64,000 bases of DNA, taken from contig JAQFVV010012400.1 in the NCBI GenBank assembly GCA_028023455.1, positions 10,284,248-10,348,247 of the forward strand, written 5' to 3'. Position numbers and translations under genes: made by a program. The stretch is from Epiperipatus broadwayi (Eukaryota; Onychophora; Udeonychophora; Euonychophora; Peripatidae). This document shows, one piece after another, positions 11,004 to 23,346 of the stretch (its first letter is position 1; every line of letters begins with the position of its first letter). Under the pieces are notes generated by a model. That model was not told the DNA's origin and ran no database searches. It saw only the letters and a list, made by a program, of their open reading frames with translations.

Positions 11004-11380
11004 CATAAAATGAGACCCAGGTTTACACACATGAAGAAATGTGTGGGATTTATTCTGCAGGTTATGTAAAAAAGGCACGGAAAATACTAGACATTTGCTA
11101 ATGGAATATAAATGCTTACAATCAAAAAGAGTACAGATAGTAACATTATGGGAGAATAAATATAGAACTAAGTGATTATACAGAAAAGACAATCTTTGAC
11201 TTTAGCTTACAGTTGGAATAGATAAGAGGAATATAGATACATGGGCCATGGAGTGGGCAAGATAACGTTGTGAAAATGGGATACAATAGGATAAAAAAGA
11301 ATATGGAAAAAACTTATAGTTTTTTGGGGGCATATTGGCTGAGATATAACTGATTTGATAAAGGAGTAGCCATATCATAC
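11004..11380 (+). pseudogene. LINE C-terminal zinc-knuckle remnant
   Basis: Reads about CxLCKKGTENTRHLLMEYK, like the C-x2-C...H...C knuckle at the C-terminus of several non-LTR reverse transcriptases, although one cysteine is degraded. The segment GTTATGTAAA-AAGGCA-GAAAATA matches 63960-63990 of the other copy. Stops follow downstream. It is the continuation of the fragment ending at 10062. Confidence 0.55.
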
Positions 11381-11639
11381 ACATCACATTATGCTAACAA
11401 TTACATACATAGACAAGTAGTAATATGTATATAAATTATACTAATGTAAAATATTAATCTTTCTACATAAATATGCATGCATGATTGTGTGTATACTATA
11501 CATGGATAATATAAATAAATAATTGCATTACTAAGCAAAATCAACAAAATTATGTATATATATTAAAAGAGTTCAGTATATACATAAATGTGAAGAAAAA
11601 AAAATACATTTATACATACAAAGTAAATAATCAAACATC

Positions 11640-11745
11640 ACATGATCACAAGCCTTCTGGAATCCATTGATTACTCTGTTTGGCACAGGGTGGCACTACT
11701 GTATGGGGAGTTTTGCCTTTGTTTACAAAGTAAATACATATTTTT
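11640..11745 (+). repeat. Repeat B, right-end fragment
   Basis: AAGCCTTCTGGAATCCATTG, GTGGCACTACTGTATGG and GAGTTTTGCC match the right terminus of the complete repeat B element at 39251-39527. The left part is missing. Confidence 0.75.
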
Positions 11746-12074
11746 GCAGCAGCATAATCCTATAAAATTGTAAATGAAAAATAAAAACTATTCAAGGAGA
11801 TTTCATGATTATATTACAGGTCAAAAGTTTTCCTCTCACTAATTTATTATAAATTTAGCTATTTTAAATTTTTTAACAGTTTAATTTTTGTTTATGTTTT
11901 TCTGATGATGCCGAAATATCTTTATTCTTTTATCATTATTAAGAATGTCATCATTCATTTTCAATTATTGATTTAATTGCATGGATGTTGATCTTTAGCT
12001 TTTTAATCACATGACTTGATGATTAGTGATTCTAAATTTAATCAATTTATAGATATAAATTTCAGTTAAAGTAT

Positions 12075-12197
12075 TGGTTATAATTGATGACGGTATAAAA
12101 AAGTTATTAAGTCACTGATGACATTAAAAAGTCATTAAAATCACTGATGATATAAAAAAGTCATTAAATCACTGATCATATAAAAAAGTCATTCTAT
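12075..12197. repeat. Short tandem array, about 33-bp units
   Basis: Four imperfect units of TCACTGATGATATAAAAAAG plus TCATTAAA follow one another. Units differ by a few bases and small indels. Confidence 0.85.
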
Positions 12198-12851
12198 ATG
12201 ATATATATGTTTTTAGAATAATTTGCGTCATAAGCTGTCATTATGTGATGGAAATTCTTTATTTTAATATAATAAGTTTATTCTTATATTAATGTCACAA
12301 ATTAGACCATCTTGTTTAAAGAATTAAAATTTTATGTAATGGTCTTGTACTTTAAAGATGATTTCAGTGTGTTATTAGTATTGCCCAAGATAGAATTATA
12401 TGAACACATTTTTATTAAAATTTCAAACAATTTGATTATGCAATTAAATGGGCTTATGAAAGAATTCATTTTAGAAATGCATATATTCTGCAAAATAGTT
12501 GGTTGGCTTTTTACATTAAGCATTGGTTGAGAGAATAATTTAACAAGCACTTGGATTGAAACTTAAACCCATTAAACTGATTATATTATTTAATAAGATC
12601 ATGAGCTAATTTAATTTATTGTATGAGATGCCGTGAGAATCTTTATTTATTGATAGGGTGGCTTATTGATTATTTATTATTTACTAATGAAGTTGTTAAA
12701 GATGGTTGAATGACAAAAACCAACAATGAACTGTCATTTACAACTGCCAGTTTTAATTGGTTGTTTGCTTACTTACATTATACTGAAATTTACATAAATA
12801 AATTTAAAGTTGTAATTATAAATTTTATTAAACGCCCATTATTATATTAAG

Positions 12852-13054
12852 TAATAATTTACTAAGGCTGTAACCTTAGAAATAAGCGTCTGAAAAATAC
12901 GAAGGTAGGGACCTCTATAGGTCTTAAAACACAAGCGTAAGCTCTATAGGTCTTAAAACATAAGCGTAAGCTTGTGTTTTAAGACCTATAGAGGTCCCTA
13001 CCTTCGTATTTTTCAGACGCTTATTTCTAAGGTTACAGCCTTAGTAAATTATTA
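12852..13054. repeat. Perfect 85-nt inverted repeat with 33-nt spacer
   Basis: 12852-12936 and 12970-13054 are exact reverse complements over 85 nt by direct comparison. The spacer plus the arm edge contains a 29-bp tandem duplication (12913-12941 and 12942-12970, one mismatch). Transcription in either direction would give a very long perfect hairpin. The arms retain several CpGs, unlike most of the window, which agrees with recent origin. It could be the end of a foldback element or a young palindromic duplication. Confidence 0.95.
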
Positions 13055-14471
13055 TATAAATAAATTTACAAAAATTTCTGCTACTGTGACAGTCAGATGA
13101 TGTATGTTGGTTTAACCCAGTTCGAATACTAGGCAAAAGTACCTCGAGGCCACCCATACGTGAGATATTAAATCAAGAATACTATGACCTCTGCCCATTC
13201 GCCTATTCTCGAGGCCTGATCACAAACAAACAACACTATCTGAGCCATGCATAAATTATTTTTCAACCGGCGACAGCTTAGCATCAGCGGAAAGAAACAT
13301 GGACAGGAAACTTACGGAACTAAATAGTTAAATGTGCAAAAGTACTAAGAAATATGTGTTTTGCGTGCCTGGATCATTAGAAAAGTAAAATAAAGCATTA
13401 TAATAAAATTAGGAAACTCAAGCTTTTGATAGTTAAATAATATGTTTAATTAATGGCTTTAAAATATGAATAATGATTTAATGGCCTCTGCTATTCCTCT
13501 AAATTAATGAAACAAACTAATTAGACAATAAAAACGGATTAATAGGTTTGCGGTCTAAATCTCTTCCCAATTTTAATAAAATTGTCAACTCGATCTTCTC
13601 GATAAAATACAATAAAAAAAGGATCTTTCGCAAAGCATTTCTAATTGCTTTGCGCTAAAAACAGTGTTTAAAAATTATTTAAAATGTATATAGTTAAATC
13701 AGATATACGTAAAGCTAATGGCGGACAAAAGAGGCGTTATCATAGAGATCAAGTTGGCACACAAAAGAAACTGACTCGTATTTAATTAACAAACATAAAT
13801 AAAACTGGAAAGAGATTTTAACTGAACAAAAATTAACTATTAAACTTAACCGCAATGGAATATTAAATATTTACACAGGTTAGTAAGGAAGAATAGCGAA
13901 GGGAAAAGGTTAAATATAGATAGATGATCACATAATATATATAATTAAGACTAGTCTAATAAAAATGGTTACATCAACAAATACATATAATTCAATGAAG
14001 CAATTAAAAAAATATGAACAAAAGGTAGCATAAGAAATAGTTCAATAGAGGAGATACGATTACCGTCCTTTTTTTTCCTTGGTCATGTTCCCTCCGGCGT
14101 TCGTGGCTTGATCTGACCGTCGATAGGGATTTGTCCGGACAATGAAAATATGTAGTATGGTTTCACGAAAAGTTCTCCAGACACGGCACAGAGTTCAGAT
14201 GACTATTGAGTGGATACTATGGCATTTTGGATGGTATTCAGGAACCTCGGCGATAGGCAAAGCTATTTATTTGCCTAGCCGAGCATATTCATTTCCTTCA
14301 AAATACTATGGCTTTTAACTGGAGCATGTTCAAACTTCTCCATTATTTGAAAACGACAGCTGTATAACTTTTTGGAGCACAAGCTAAATGTGAAGCAAAT
14401 CGGAGAGAGTTCTCCAAAAAGAAATATGAATGCACTCTCAAGGAAACTTGGAATAACCAGCAAGAAAACTC
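13055..14471. other. CpG-retaining stretch of unknown nature
   Basis: This segment is visibly less AT-biased than its surroundings and rich in CpG (for example around 14080-14140 with CCTCCGGCGTTCG and GACCGTCGATAG). No open frame with recognisable domains was found. It could be a young non-autonomous transposon, an LTR or UTR, or a host regulatory segment. Confidence 0.4.
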
Positions 14472-14652
14472 TGAATGAATCCTTCAAAAGCAAAATCTGA
14501 ATCAACGGAATCCTTCGAAAGGAAAATCTGAATAATCTGAATCCTTCAAAGGGAAAATCTGAATACTGAATCCTTCCAAAGGAAAAATCTGAATAATCTG
14601 ACTCCTTCAAAAAGAAAAATCTGAATCCTTCAAAAAGAAAAATCTGAATAAT
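14472..14652. repeat. Minisatellite of GAATCCTTCAAAAGGAAAAT-type units
   Basis: About six imperfect units of 25-38 bp, each built on GAATCCTTC(A)AAAGG followed by AAAATCTGAAT(AATCT). An open frame through it on the minus strand (repeated FSFxRI/PFEGFRL-like peptides) is only a product of the repeat. Confidence 0.85.
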
Positions 14653-15410
14653 CTAGTCTTTTGTTCTCACTTCTATTTATACCCTCTCTGTCAGCTACCT
14701 TCTATTGTTTGTATGATCTGAGATCTTGATAAGCCTCCCATGCTCCTTTGTTTCAAAATAACATTTTCTAAAAATAACTTTTACTTTTTTACTCTAGATT
14801 TCTTTCTTTAAAGTTTGAATTCTATTAATTAAAAAGAAAGAAAGAGAAGGCCATCTTTAATTAGACTTGAATGGCTCACTAATCAAAACTATACCTTCTT
14901 TTAGAAAATGTTGGCGGGCTTATCTCAAAATCAAATCATACTAAATATTTTAACAAAATTTTAACAACAATATATTATTATTTTTTTATAGTAGAATAAG
15001 CATTTTATTTCAGCAGAATTTTGCATTAACTCATATATATACGCTAGATGTATATATATATGTTTGACTAATAGGTTAAGCAATTTTTATTAATAGAATG
15101 AAATTTATTTAAAACAAAATATTTAAATGTAATACACATTTGATAAGCATAATTATTTTTAACTCTAATGCAAAACCCTGCTGATATTGAACTATAAACT
15201 TAATTCAGGTCTACAATACTAATTAAGTTTATAGGAAGATGTGAAGCATGGATCGAGCTTCAGATCCATTGCTTCACTACACTTTCAGTGTTTATATTTA
15301 TATGATCAATGAAAATCCTAGGGATATATAAATATTTTTATTGGAAAGATATGTTTACTTGTCAAAAATATTTAAGAAATTGTTAATGTTTAGTTTTCAC
15401 ACATCTAAAG
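14653..15410. other. Anonymous stretch after the minisatellite
   Basis: No feature recognised. The CpG content falls back to that of the bulk of the window. Confidence 0.45.
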
Positions 15411-15517
15411 TATATATTAATAATTTTTATTAGTTATTCATTAAACTAGAAATTGTCCATTAAATGAATAATATTTTTGTAGTGTAATTTTCATTACACC
15501 ACTATCATACAAGGTAG
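15411..15517 (+). repeat. Left copy of a direct repeat pair of about 100 bp
   Basis: Begins TATATTAATAATTTTTATTA and ends near GTAGTGTAATTTTCATTACA. It matches 15779-15882 with roughly a dozen differences. No coding content lies between the two copies. Confidence 0.8.
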
Positions 15518-15778
15518 GGATTGGCTTCTATCCACATTTAACATCTTGCAGATGGGTGCAATCATATGCATATGACCAAAGACATAAAAAAAGGATGTAT
15601 TACTCCCAAGAAGCATAAATTCATTCTGAACTAACACTAATCAGTTGGGAGATCACATTCTTTTACACATATCTTTATCATTGTTCAGTATATATACAAA
15701 TAGGGAATTACTACAGTTTAATTGATAATATTCAAACTTACTGCCCTTACAACTTTGACATGAACAATTAGATGGAAG

Positions 15779-15882
15779 TATATTAATAATTTTTATTAGT
15801 CATTCATTAAACTAGAGATTATCCAATAATAAATAATATTTCTGTAGTGTAATTTTCATCAAACCACTCTCAAAGTAAAAGT
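15779..15882 (+). repeat. Right copy of the direct repeat pair
   Basis: Partner of 15411-15517. The 260-bp interval between them has no recognisable gene, so they could be LTR-like ends of a tiny element or an old segmental duplication. Confidence 0.75.
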
Positions 15883-16037
15883 ACTAAGCTAAAAGTGGTT
15901 CTACTTTTAGTTTAATGGTGAGTTAAACAAAAATATTATTTCTAAATGATATGATTTTAGTTTGCAATTTCCGATTTTAATTGATTGTTTGGCTTATTAA
16001 ATCATATATGGAAATTTTTTCTGTATTTTAAATGTTT

Positions 16038-16376
<339 letters not shown>

Positions 16377-18264
16377 TAAAGTATTATAAATGTAGTCAAT
16401 AAAAGATAAAAACAGTTTCAAGTAATCTATTTTAGATTACATGTACATTAGATCCCTTCATTGATAAACAGTGAAGAAGACATTGCTGACCAGGTTATTT
16501 AATTTCCAATTAACATGGGTTTTTTTTAATTTTCCCATATTTTATTTTCTGGCCAATAATTAAAACGCTGAACGTTTGGGTTATGGAATCGCTACCTAAT
16601 AACAATTTCGTGATAGAAAATTCAAAAATATCTGAAAAAATTTTCACCTTTTACTCAGATTTGAATCTTATATCATGAGCATAACGAAAAGATGCCACAT
16701 ATTGTAAAACGATAGAAGTATTTTTTTTATTTTATAATAAGAAAGATTTTAAAATTTTAAAAGAAATATTCGTATTATATTTCTTTATTAGTATGAACAA
16801 TTTATTTTATAGTTTAAATGCTTATACGGAATTTGGAAATTATATATTTATATATAAGCAAAAGGGAGGAAAAAAATGTGTGTATAGTAAAGATTTTTTT
16901 AATACTCTCGTTATAATTAAGTGAAAGTTCAATTTCTTTTTTTAATTTATTAATATACATTACTTCTGTGAAATATATGTAGCTTTAGGCTGTGTTAATT
17001 CACTGCTTTTTTGTTTTTCTGCTGTTAACATGTATTGGATCTTAAGCGGTAGTTATTTCATAGAAATATGCTTTAGTAGAAAAAATAAATAAAACTAAAA
17101 AATAATAATATGGTTTTAACCATTTTTAGACCGTAGCTAGCTTAGTTACTGTGTTATTCCCGTATCATAAATCTGTTGGGAATGGTAAGACATTTCATAT
17201 CAGCTTGACATAGCAATCACTATAATTGAAAAATTATTCTAATCAAAGATAAATTAAGCATCATCTGTTATTCCTATGAGAAATCTGATCGTTGCTACAA
17301 TTCTATTTTTCATTGTCCTATATCTGAATGTGTGTGTATATATTCATATATGTAAAAGAAAACTTACAAACAAATAAGTTTATGTAGTCATATATATATA
17401 TGGTGGTCATCATGATTGTAAATATCTATTAGAAAAAAAAATTCATTCGCTCACAAATTCATTCTACTTTCAAGAAAACTCAACTGATATTTCAGTTAAG
17501 AGCTGTCAGGCAACTGTAAAGAGATATAGTGCTTCTTGATCTTAAGCTCAAAGTAAAAAGCCAATCACCACACTGGCTAATGTGTGTTGGTGAGCAGTCC
17601 ATCCATGTTAGTATACTGTATGAATAATCACATAGTAATACCGGCAGTAACAGCTATGAGTAGAATGTATGGAGTGGACATTAGGAAATTTGCTCTGCTC
17701 GATTCCTTTAAGGTCTCAAGGAAGAATCAAAGAATCTCCTTTCAGTTAACAGCTAACTCCTTTCTGAAACTTTTATGGAAGTACATAGAATATATTTGAT
17801 TGTAAAAAGTATATAAACAATGTTACTTGTACATAATTGGGATTTTCATGTGAGTGTGTGCATGCATATGCTACACTTGTGTATACATTTAAATATTTTT
17901 TTCTCTACATCTAAGGTCTCTAATTACAGTGAAATAGCATATCTGTTTTGCTTTTCCAGCAACTGGTTTCAAATATTGGGCAGGTGAAAATTTTTTTTCA
18001 GGCTTTGGTAAGGTTTAGATATATTATATTGGTTAGAAATGTGGGTATCTAACTATTTTTAACTCTCGTGATTCGATAATTGGAGAATTTAGTGAAATGT
18101 TTTATTAGTATTTCTCTTTTGAAGGACTATTGGTGGGTGAAGGGGATTTCTCAGCATCTGTTTAAAGACTGTTTTACTTTTTACTATTTATAAATGTGCA
18201 TATGTGTGGGTTGTGTTTATAAGATCTCATGCTATTGCAATTAATGTAATAAATAACCTTCTAT
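16377..18264. other. Anonymous stretch without recognised genes
   Basis: Contains a related but weak CAGTGAAGAAGACATTGCTG motif (about 16469) resembling 26180-26205. An unrecognised short open frame at 17584-17799 shows no known domain. Confidence 0.45.
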
Positions 18265-18385
18265 GGTCTGTGTAATTTGGTGCAGAGTAGAGTGGCAGAT
18301 ATTGAAGATGATGATGCATGGATTGCAGGCCAACTGTCACATTTGGTGCTCAAACTTCTTATGAACCCCTGATCAATAATAAAAC
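18265..18385 (+). repeat. tRNA-like repeat, family 2 (fragment)
   Basis: AATTTGGTGCAGAGTAGAGTGGCAG resembles an A-box region, and TTTGGTGCTCAAACTTC is a weak B-box remnant. It resembles 47366-47480 and 18662-18790. Decayed copy, low certainty. Confidence 0.45.
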
Positions 18386-18419
18386 TTTTGATTATTAAAG
18401 AACTATGCATTACATAATC

Positions 18420-18655
18420 ACCATTCTTTATGCTTACACAAGCTGTTTACACAGAGGCAAAAACTCTCCATACAGTAGCATCACTCAGTGCTCTCTGATC
18501 CAAGGCTCCTCACTGATGAAAGCTACAAGCTAGAAACTAATCTGGGGATATTAAATGAGTAGGCACTAGATAGGAATTTTATGCACAAAGCCTCCTACAT
18601 CCATTGACTGCTCTGGTCTGCGCTGAGTGGCACTACTGTATGGAGTTTTACCTTT
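18420..18655 (+). repeat. Repeat B, near-complete degenerate copy
   Basis: Has both AACTCTCCATACAGTA (left) and GGCACTACTGTATGGAG (right) terminal motifs. The core between them includes GATGAAAGCTACAAGCTAGA and TCTGGGGATATT. The left arm is shortened compared with 39251-39527. Confidence 0.75.
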
Positions 18656-18661
18656 GATTAT

Positions 18662-18790
18662 TTATTGCCTTGCAAGGTTTGTGCAGTAGTACAGTGGCAT
18701 ACTCTGTACTTAAGATCAAAGGTTTGTGACTCAGCTCTGACACTTTTGATGCTCAGTCTTTTTAATTTATTCCTGAGCAATAAATCTTTC
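18662..18790 (+). repeat. tRNA-like repeat, family 2 (copy)
   Basis: AAGGTTTGTGCAGTAGTACAGTGGCA matches the A-box side of family 2. TGTGACTCAGCTCTGAC and TTCCTGAGCAATAAA follow at the same order as in other copies. It directly follows repeat B. Confidence 0.5.
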
Positions 18791-19489
18791 ACTTAATGAA
18801 AACAACATTTTTTTTAGATGGCTGAAAACAAATGTAAACTTAAGTTGTTTTGAAGTACCTGTATTCTGAACAATTAAATAATAGTTATAAATAAGCATTT
18901 ATTAATTTTTTTGTAGAAGACAAAATAAAAACTATAACAACATCTCCAACAAGCAGTTGGCAATCCAGATAGAAATGTCTATTCCACCATTTCTCTTTAT
19001 TTTGTGAAAATATATTGGAAGTTTTGGCTTACAACTTTCTTATAAGATTAGTAAAATTTGTGTTAAAATATGTATGGATATACAGACAGTATATTGAGTG
19101 TGAAAATTTTTAAGTAAAAATATGAAGTCTAAAAAGTATTTAAATAATCCACTTCAGTCCTAAATCTTCTTCAATGGTCTACCATAATGAAAACTGTGAA
19201 ATAGAAGGCATTACCCATCATACTTGCCAAAGAACAAGTAGTGGAGATTTTAGGTTTCCAACCTTAATTTACTCTCTAGTTAAGAATAATAAGGTTACTC
19301 ATTAAGCTGAGTTTGCTAAGGGCATCCACAAAAAAATGTTATGTTTGAATCTGAAAAAAAAAACCTATTTACTATGAATTCAATTTTCAATTATGTTTAT
19401 ATAAATATGTATTCAGGTTTATTCTCATTAATAAAGTAGATATTTTCTATGTTGTTAATTTCTTATCAGAAACTTCAGCTTTTAAGGAT

Positions 19490-19717
19490 AAACAGGCAAA
19501 ACTCTCCATACAGTATTGCCACTCAATGCAAGCCAGAGCAATCAATGGATGCTTGAAGGCTTGGGCATAAAATCACCATCTAGTGCATACTCATCCAACA
19601 TCCCCAGACTAGTTTCTGGATTGTGGCCTTCATCAGTGAGGAGCCTTGGATCTGAGAGCACAGCACCTAGATCTTAGGATTAGTTATAAGCAAACATAAG
19701 AAATGGTGATCATGAGA
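19490..19717 (-). repeat. Repeat B, copy in opposite orientation
   Basis: Starts AAACAGGCAAAACTCTCCAT. It continues as the reverse complement of the right arm and core of 39251-39527 up to about 19672. A flank AAGAAATGGTGATCATGAGA (to 19717) is shared, inverted, with 18415-18430 and 37345-37370, so the family may have a further outer segment. Confidence 0.75.
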
Positions 19718-20543
19718 TGTTTTTAAGGATAAATACAAAATAAATAAAGTAACAATAGAGTCCTTTATTTAAATATAAAATGGTGCACCTATTTAGAAAA
19801 TATATTCATTAAATAAATAAGTAATGAAATGGCTGTTTTGCTTGGGAGTTCAAAAGAAGTATAAATGCTAGAGTGCCACCAGAATTGGATTCAATTTAAG
19901 AACCAAGCACCCCAGGGTTTGACACTGTATTATTGCACTAAACCACAGAGAATTTAAATAAATGGAAAATTATTTTCAATTGGAGAACTTTTTTATGTGT
20001 GTTTCTCCAAGATTTTTCAAAATCTCTTCACCCAGGATGATTCAGTACTGTATTATAATTAAGTCATAAAATTTGAACGTTGGTGGTTTTATTTTAATAT
20101 CTCAATGTTGATAATTAATTAAAATTAATGGCATAGTTTTACTCAAAATATGGAATATTTTAAACAAGATTTAAAATTAGTTTTAAACTAATCAAGAATA
20201 AAGATATAATTAACTGTTTAAAATATTTTTTGTTTTGATTTAATTAAAAAAGTATTTTGTCTTTTACAGATTGTGATTTAACAATTTAAGTTCATAATTA
20301 AAACAAATAATTCTTAATTAATATTTTTTTCTTCAGGATGTTAGAATTAGGCTTTCTTTCTTTTTTTTAAAAACGCTTCTTAATATGTGAAGGTTTTTAT
20401 TATTTACTTTAAATTAGTAAAATTTAATTTTTATTAATGATGTGCTAAAAATAAATTGCTCAGGAGGTCTTGTGACATTAGAGCACTCTAATTGAATGAT
20501 TAAAAATAGCCTTGGAGGTTTGTAATATTCATGCAACAAAATT
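19718..20543. other. Anonymous AT-rich stretch with one tRNA-like remnant
   Basis: At 19895-19955 the minus strand shows a family-2 tRNA-like remnant (GTGGTTTAGTGCAATAATACAGTG, then a GGGTGCTTGGTTC piece). Nothing else was recognised. Confidence 0.4.
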
Positions 20544-20553
20544 GACAAATCTA

Positions 20554-20670
20554 GTCAAGCGTTGTTAGCCGAGAGAATAGCGCAGCCGTCTTGCAAGCAA
20601 GCAGTTGATGCAGACTGTTGTTGCGGGTTTGCCTCCCAGCCGATGCTATGACATATGGAAAAAAAAAAAA
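20554..20670 (+). mobile_element. Short tRNA-derived SINE, copy 2
   Basis: Starts GTCAAGCG and ends TATGACATATGG plus poly(A). The 11-bp target-site duplication GACAAATCTAG lies at 20544-20554 and 20671-20681. The copy has a small internal insertion before the B-box-like GCGGGTTTGCCTCCC. Confidence 0.9.
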
Positions 20671-20681
20671 GACAAATCTAG

Positions 20682-21617
20682 GAATTGTTAATTTTGCATA
20701 AACAGGTTCGAGGGACTATTCTGATATTTGACAGGGTAAAATCAATTTTGGATTTTTAGTAATTTGTACAGGATGCAAAATATCATTGTCACTTTATGCT
20801 CCTATTTATTTACTCAGACTGAGAAGTTTATTTATTCTTTTGAGAAAATAAAAAAAAATTATTCTAAAAACTTAATGTGACTAATTCTTAAAAAAAAAAT
20901 AAAAAATTTAATATTTAAGAAAGTGACTCTTTTATTGCAGCTTAAAAATCAAAATGCCAAGAGATCAAAAAAGTATACTTCAATCTTTTTACCTGCTTGG
21001 TGCCTTTTTCTCTAGTTTTAAAAGAGAGTTTGGATTTTGATTTAATACTGTAAATTGTTTAAATATTAGAATAATATACATACAGTAAATTGTAAAATAA
21101 AAATAATGTTTACAGTGATTATATTTAAATAATTAGTGGTCCAGGTTTATTACATTTACTACACCTACCATGTTTATGGCATTGAGTTTGAAACATGGAT
21201 TATTTAAAGACTTTTCAAAAATCTTAATTTTGGTTTCAGCCAGCTGCCTTATAGATAATACAGTTAATCATTCAACATTGATCATAAAATGGCTATTTGG
21301 CCATTCTTAGCTAGATGGTAAAACAAGTATTAAAAAAATCAAATATTCATCACTCGGCAATTTGAAAATCTAAGAGTACAAGATCTTTCTTTCCAATCTT
21401 TTTCTATAAAGCATTGTTGGAGAAGTCTATTATGTCAATCTGACCATAGATGCATAATTATATATTTTAGTAACCTGTTTTTTTCCTAACTAGATTTAAT
21501 GAAAACTGATCTTGCTTTATGTCATATTATGTCAGCTAAAAATTCAAGTGATATGTTAGTATGGATAAATGTAAATAAACTAATTATATTATAATTTTAG
21601 CATATGTATCCTTACTT
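20682..21617. other. Anonymous AT-rich stretch
   Basis: No gene, RNA gene or repeat family recognised. Confidence 0.5.
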
Positions 21618-21756
21618 ATGTCACTTCAATATAACAAAATATATATCTAAAAGAACACAGAGTTCATATTGAGCAACTATCAGAAAGCTGCTCAGCTACC
21701 TCAATATAAACTCTGAATTTCTTTTAGATACATATTTTGGTATGTTGAAGTGACAT
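21618..21756. repeat. Inverted repeat with arms of about 56 bp
   Basis: Left arm 21618-21673 (ATGTCACTTCAATATAACAA and on) pairs with right arm 21700-21756, with a few mismatches. The 26-nt spacer holds AAGCTGCTCAGCT. Same architecture as other palindromes in the window. Confidence 0.85.
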
Positions 21757-22924
21757 CTTTCCAATAGCATATTCTATAGCAATGAATGTAATTATTTATA
21801 ATAAGTTATTGATCAAGTCTTTGATTTCAGGTATAGCGGATGATTCTAAATACACTTCTGGAAATTTGCCTTCTGAACATTAAAACATCAGTTTTTTTTC
21901 CTGCTTATTCTTTATATCTTTCCAAAAAAACATTTTACTCAAGATCCATCTATTGAAAGTTTGAGCAAACAATGGATAACAGATGGTACACTGCTATTAC
22001 ATCTTCCTCCATAGAAGTTTCTGTCTTTTGCATTTATTAGTGAGGATTAGAATTCAAAGCTGGAAATAATGCACTTATACAACTAATAGCATTAGTCATT
22101 TCACTGATAAGAGCAAAAGCTAAAAATCAATCTATGAATAATAATTTTGTAGTACCTGATATCCATGGTTTGATTATCCAAGCATACAAAAGATGACTCT
22201 TGAGTTAGAGAGAAAAGAATTGCTTTTGTGATTATATGAGAAAGTTGTGTAGCATTATTGTTGATATTACTTTTTATGTCCATTGAATGTTTTATTTATT
22301 TTAAACTCAAACACTGTAGTCTTTCATCTTAAAAATATGTGTCGATCTAATCACTCTTTTTTTCTGAAGAATCAAGCATTCATTATATTAATGATAAAAT
22401 TACACATTATAACAGCTTATTTCCACTGATGCATAATAAGATATATTTGCATGAATTATATACATTCAAATGTGAAAACAAATAGACTGTTTATTGCTGA
22501 TTTTTTTTCTTTGAGTAAGGTTACATCATTAACAATTCTAACACAATTTTAGCTAGTTTTGCTTAAGTGATGATAATAAAGTTAAAAAAAGATGATACTG
22601 AATACAATAAATATTGATCTGCTGTTTATCTTGAAAACAACATAGTCTCTTTGGGTAGTAATATAATCAATAATCTTTAGATAACATACAATCAGCAATA
22701 TGATTTAATGATGGAGGTCATTCAGCAATTGAGTTTAAGCAAACACTTTTGCCAAAAGTCACTGCACTGAGTAGATATGTAATTAACTTTGATATATCTC
22801 AATACTAGCAAACTTTCACCAATGGCCAATATGATAGTTTAATAATTAACATAATCATAAGTTTGGGTCATATAATAATTTGATATATAACTAACCAGTA
22901 GTGAAGACAGCATTATATAATAAT
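21757..22924. other. Anonymous AT-rich stretch
   Basis: Only a weak repeat B-like remnant (about 22010-22080, minus strand) is suggested. Confidence 0.4.
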
Positions 22925-23320
22925 TAATATAGGGTATATGAGCACAGACTTTCAGATGACCCATCACTCTCCACTCTATCTAATATCACTGATACACTCA
23001 AGCACATATATGCTGAAAATATAAATAATCACCAATATAGGTATTTCATGCTAAACCAGCAATCATCAGTTGGTCCAGATTATCATCTCCCACACATATA
23101 TACTATAAGTGCTCAGATATATATTAAGATAGACAATCTTCCTACTTTAATGGACAGGCTCCAATCTACTACACCCTCCAACTCTTCAACCATCCATCCA
23201 CTTGAAAATCTGATGATGGAATGCTCAAAGGCCACCCTGAGGCCGAGATTCTTGTCACACCCATGTTGACCTAAAGTCAATCTGAACCCCACATGTACAG
23301 GACATAATCCATTTAATACA
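22925..23320 (-). repeat. Dispersed repeat A, copy 2 (inverted)
   Basis: Near full-length minus-strand copy, from the 3' end (AGGGTATATGAGCACAGACT) to the 5' landmark CATGTACAGGACATAATCCA. It forms a head-to-head pair with the plus copy beginning at 23347. A chance open frame at 23048-23269 is not a gene. Confidence 0.85.
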
Positions 23321-23346
23321 TGTGCAAGGATGGGCAGACATCTCTA

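Noticed and set aside
12312-12550. Overlapping 72-codon open frames on both strands
   Set aside because: Low-complexity hydrophobic peptides with mirrored extents. Neither resembles a known protein.
14275-14610. 111-codon open frame with repeated F-S-F/R-I peptides
   Set aside because: It follows the minisatellite on the minus strand. The peptide repeats mirror DNA unit length and no domain is present.
23048-23269. Short proline/serine-rich open frame
   Set aside because: It lies wholly within an inverted copy of non-coding repeat A and is not open in sister copies.
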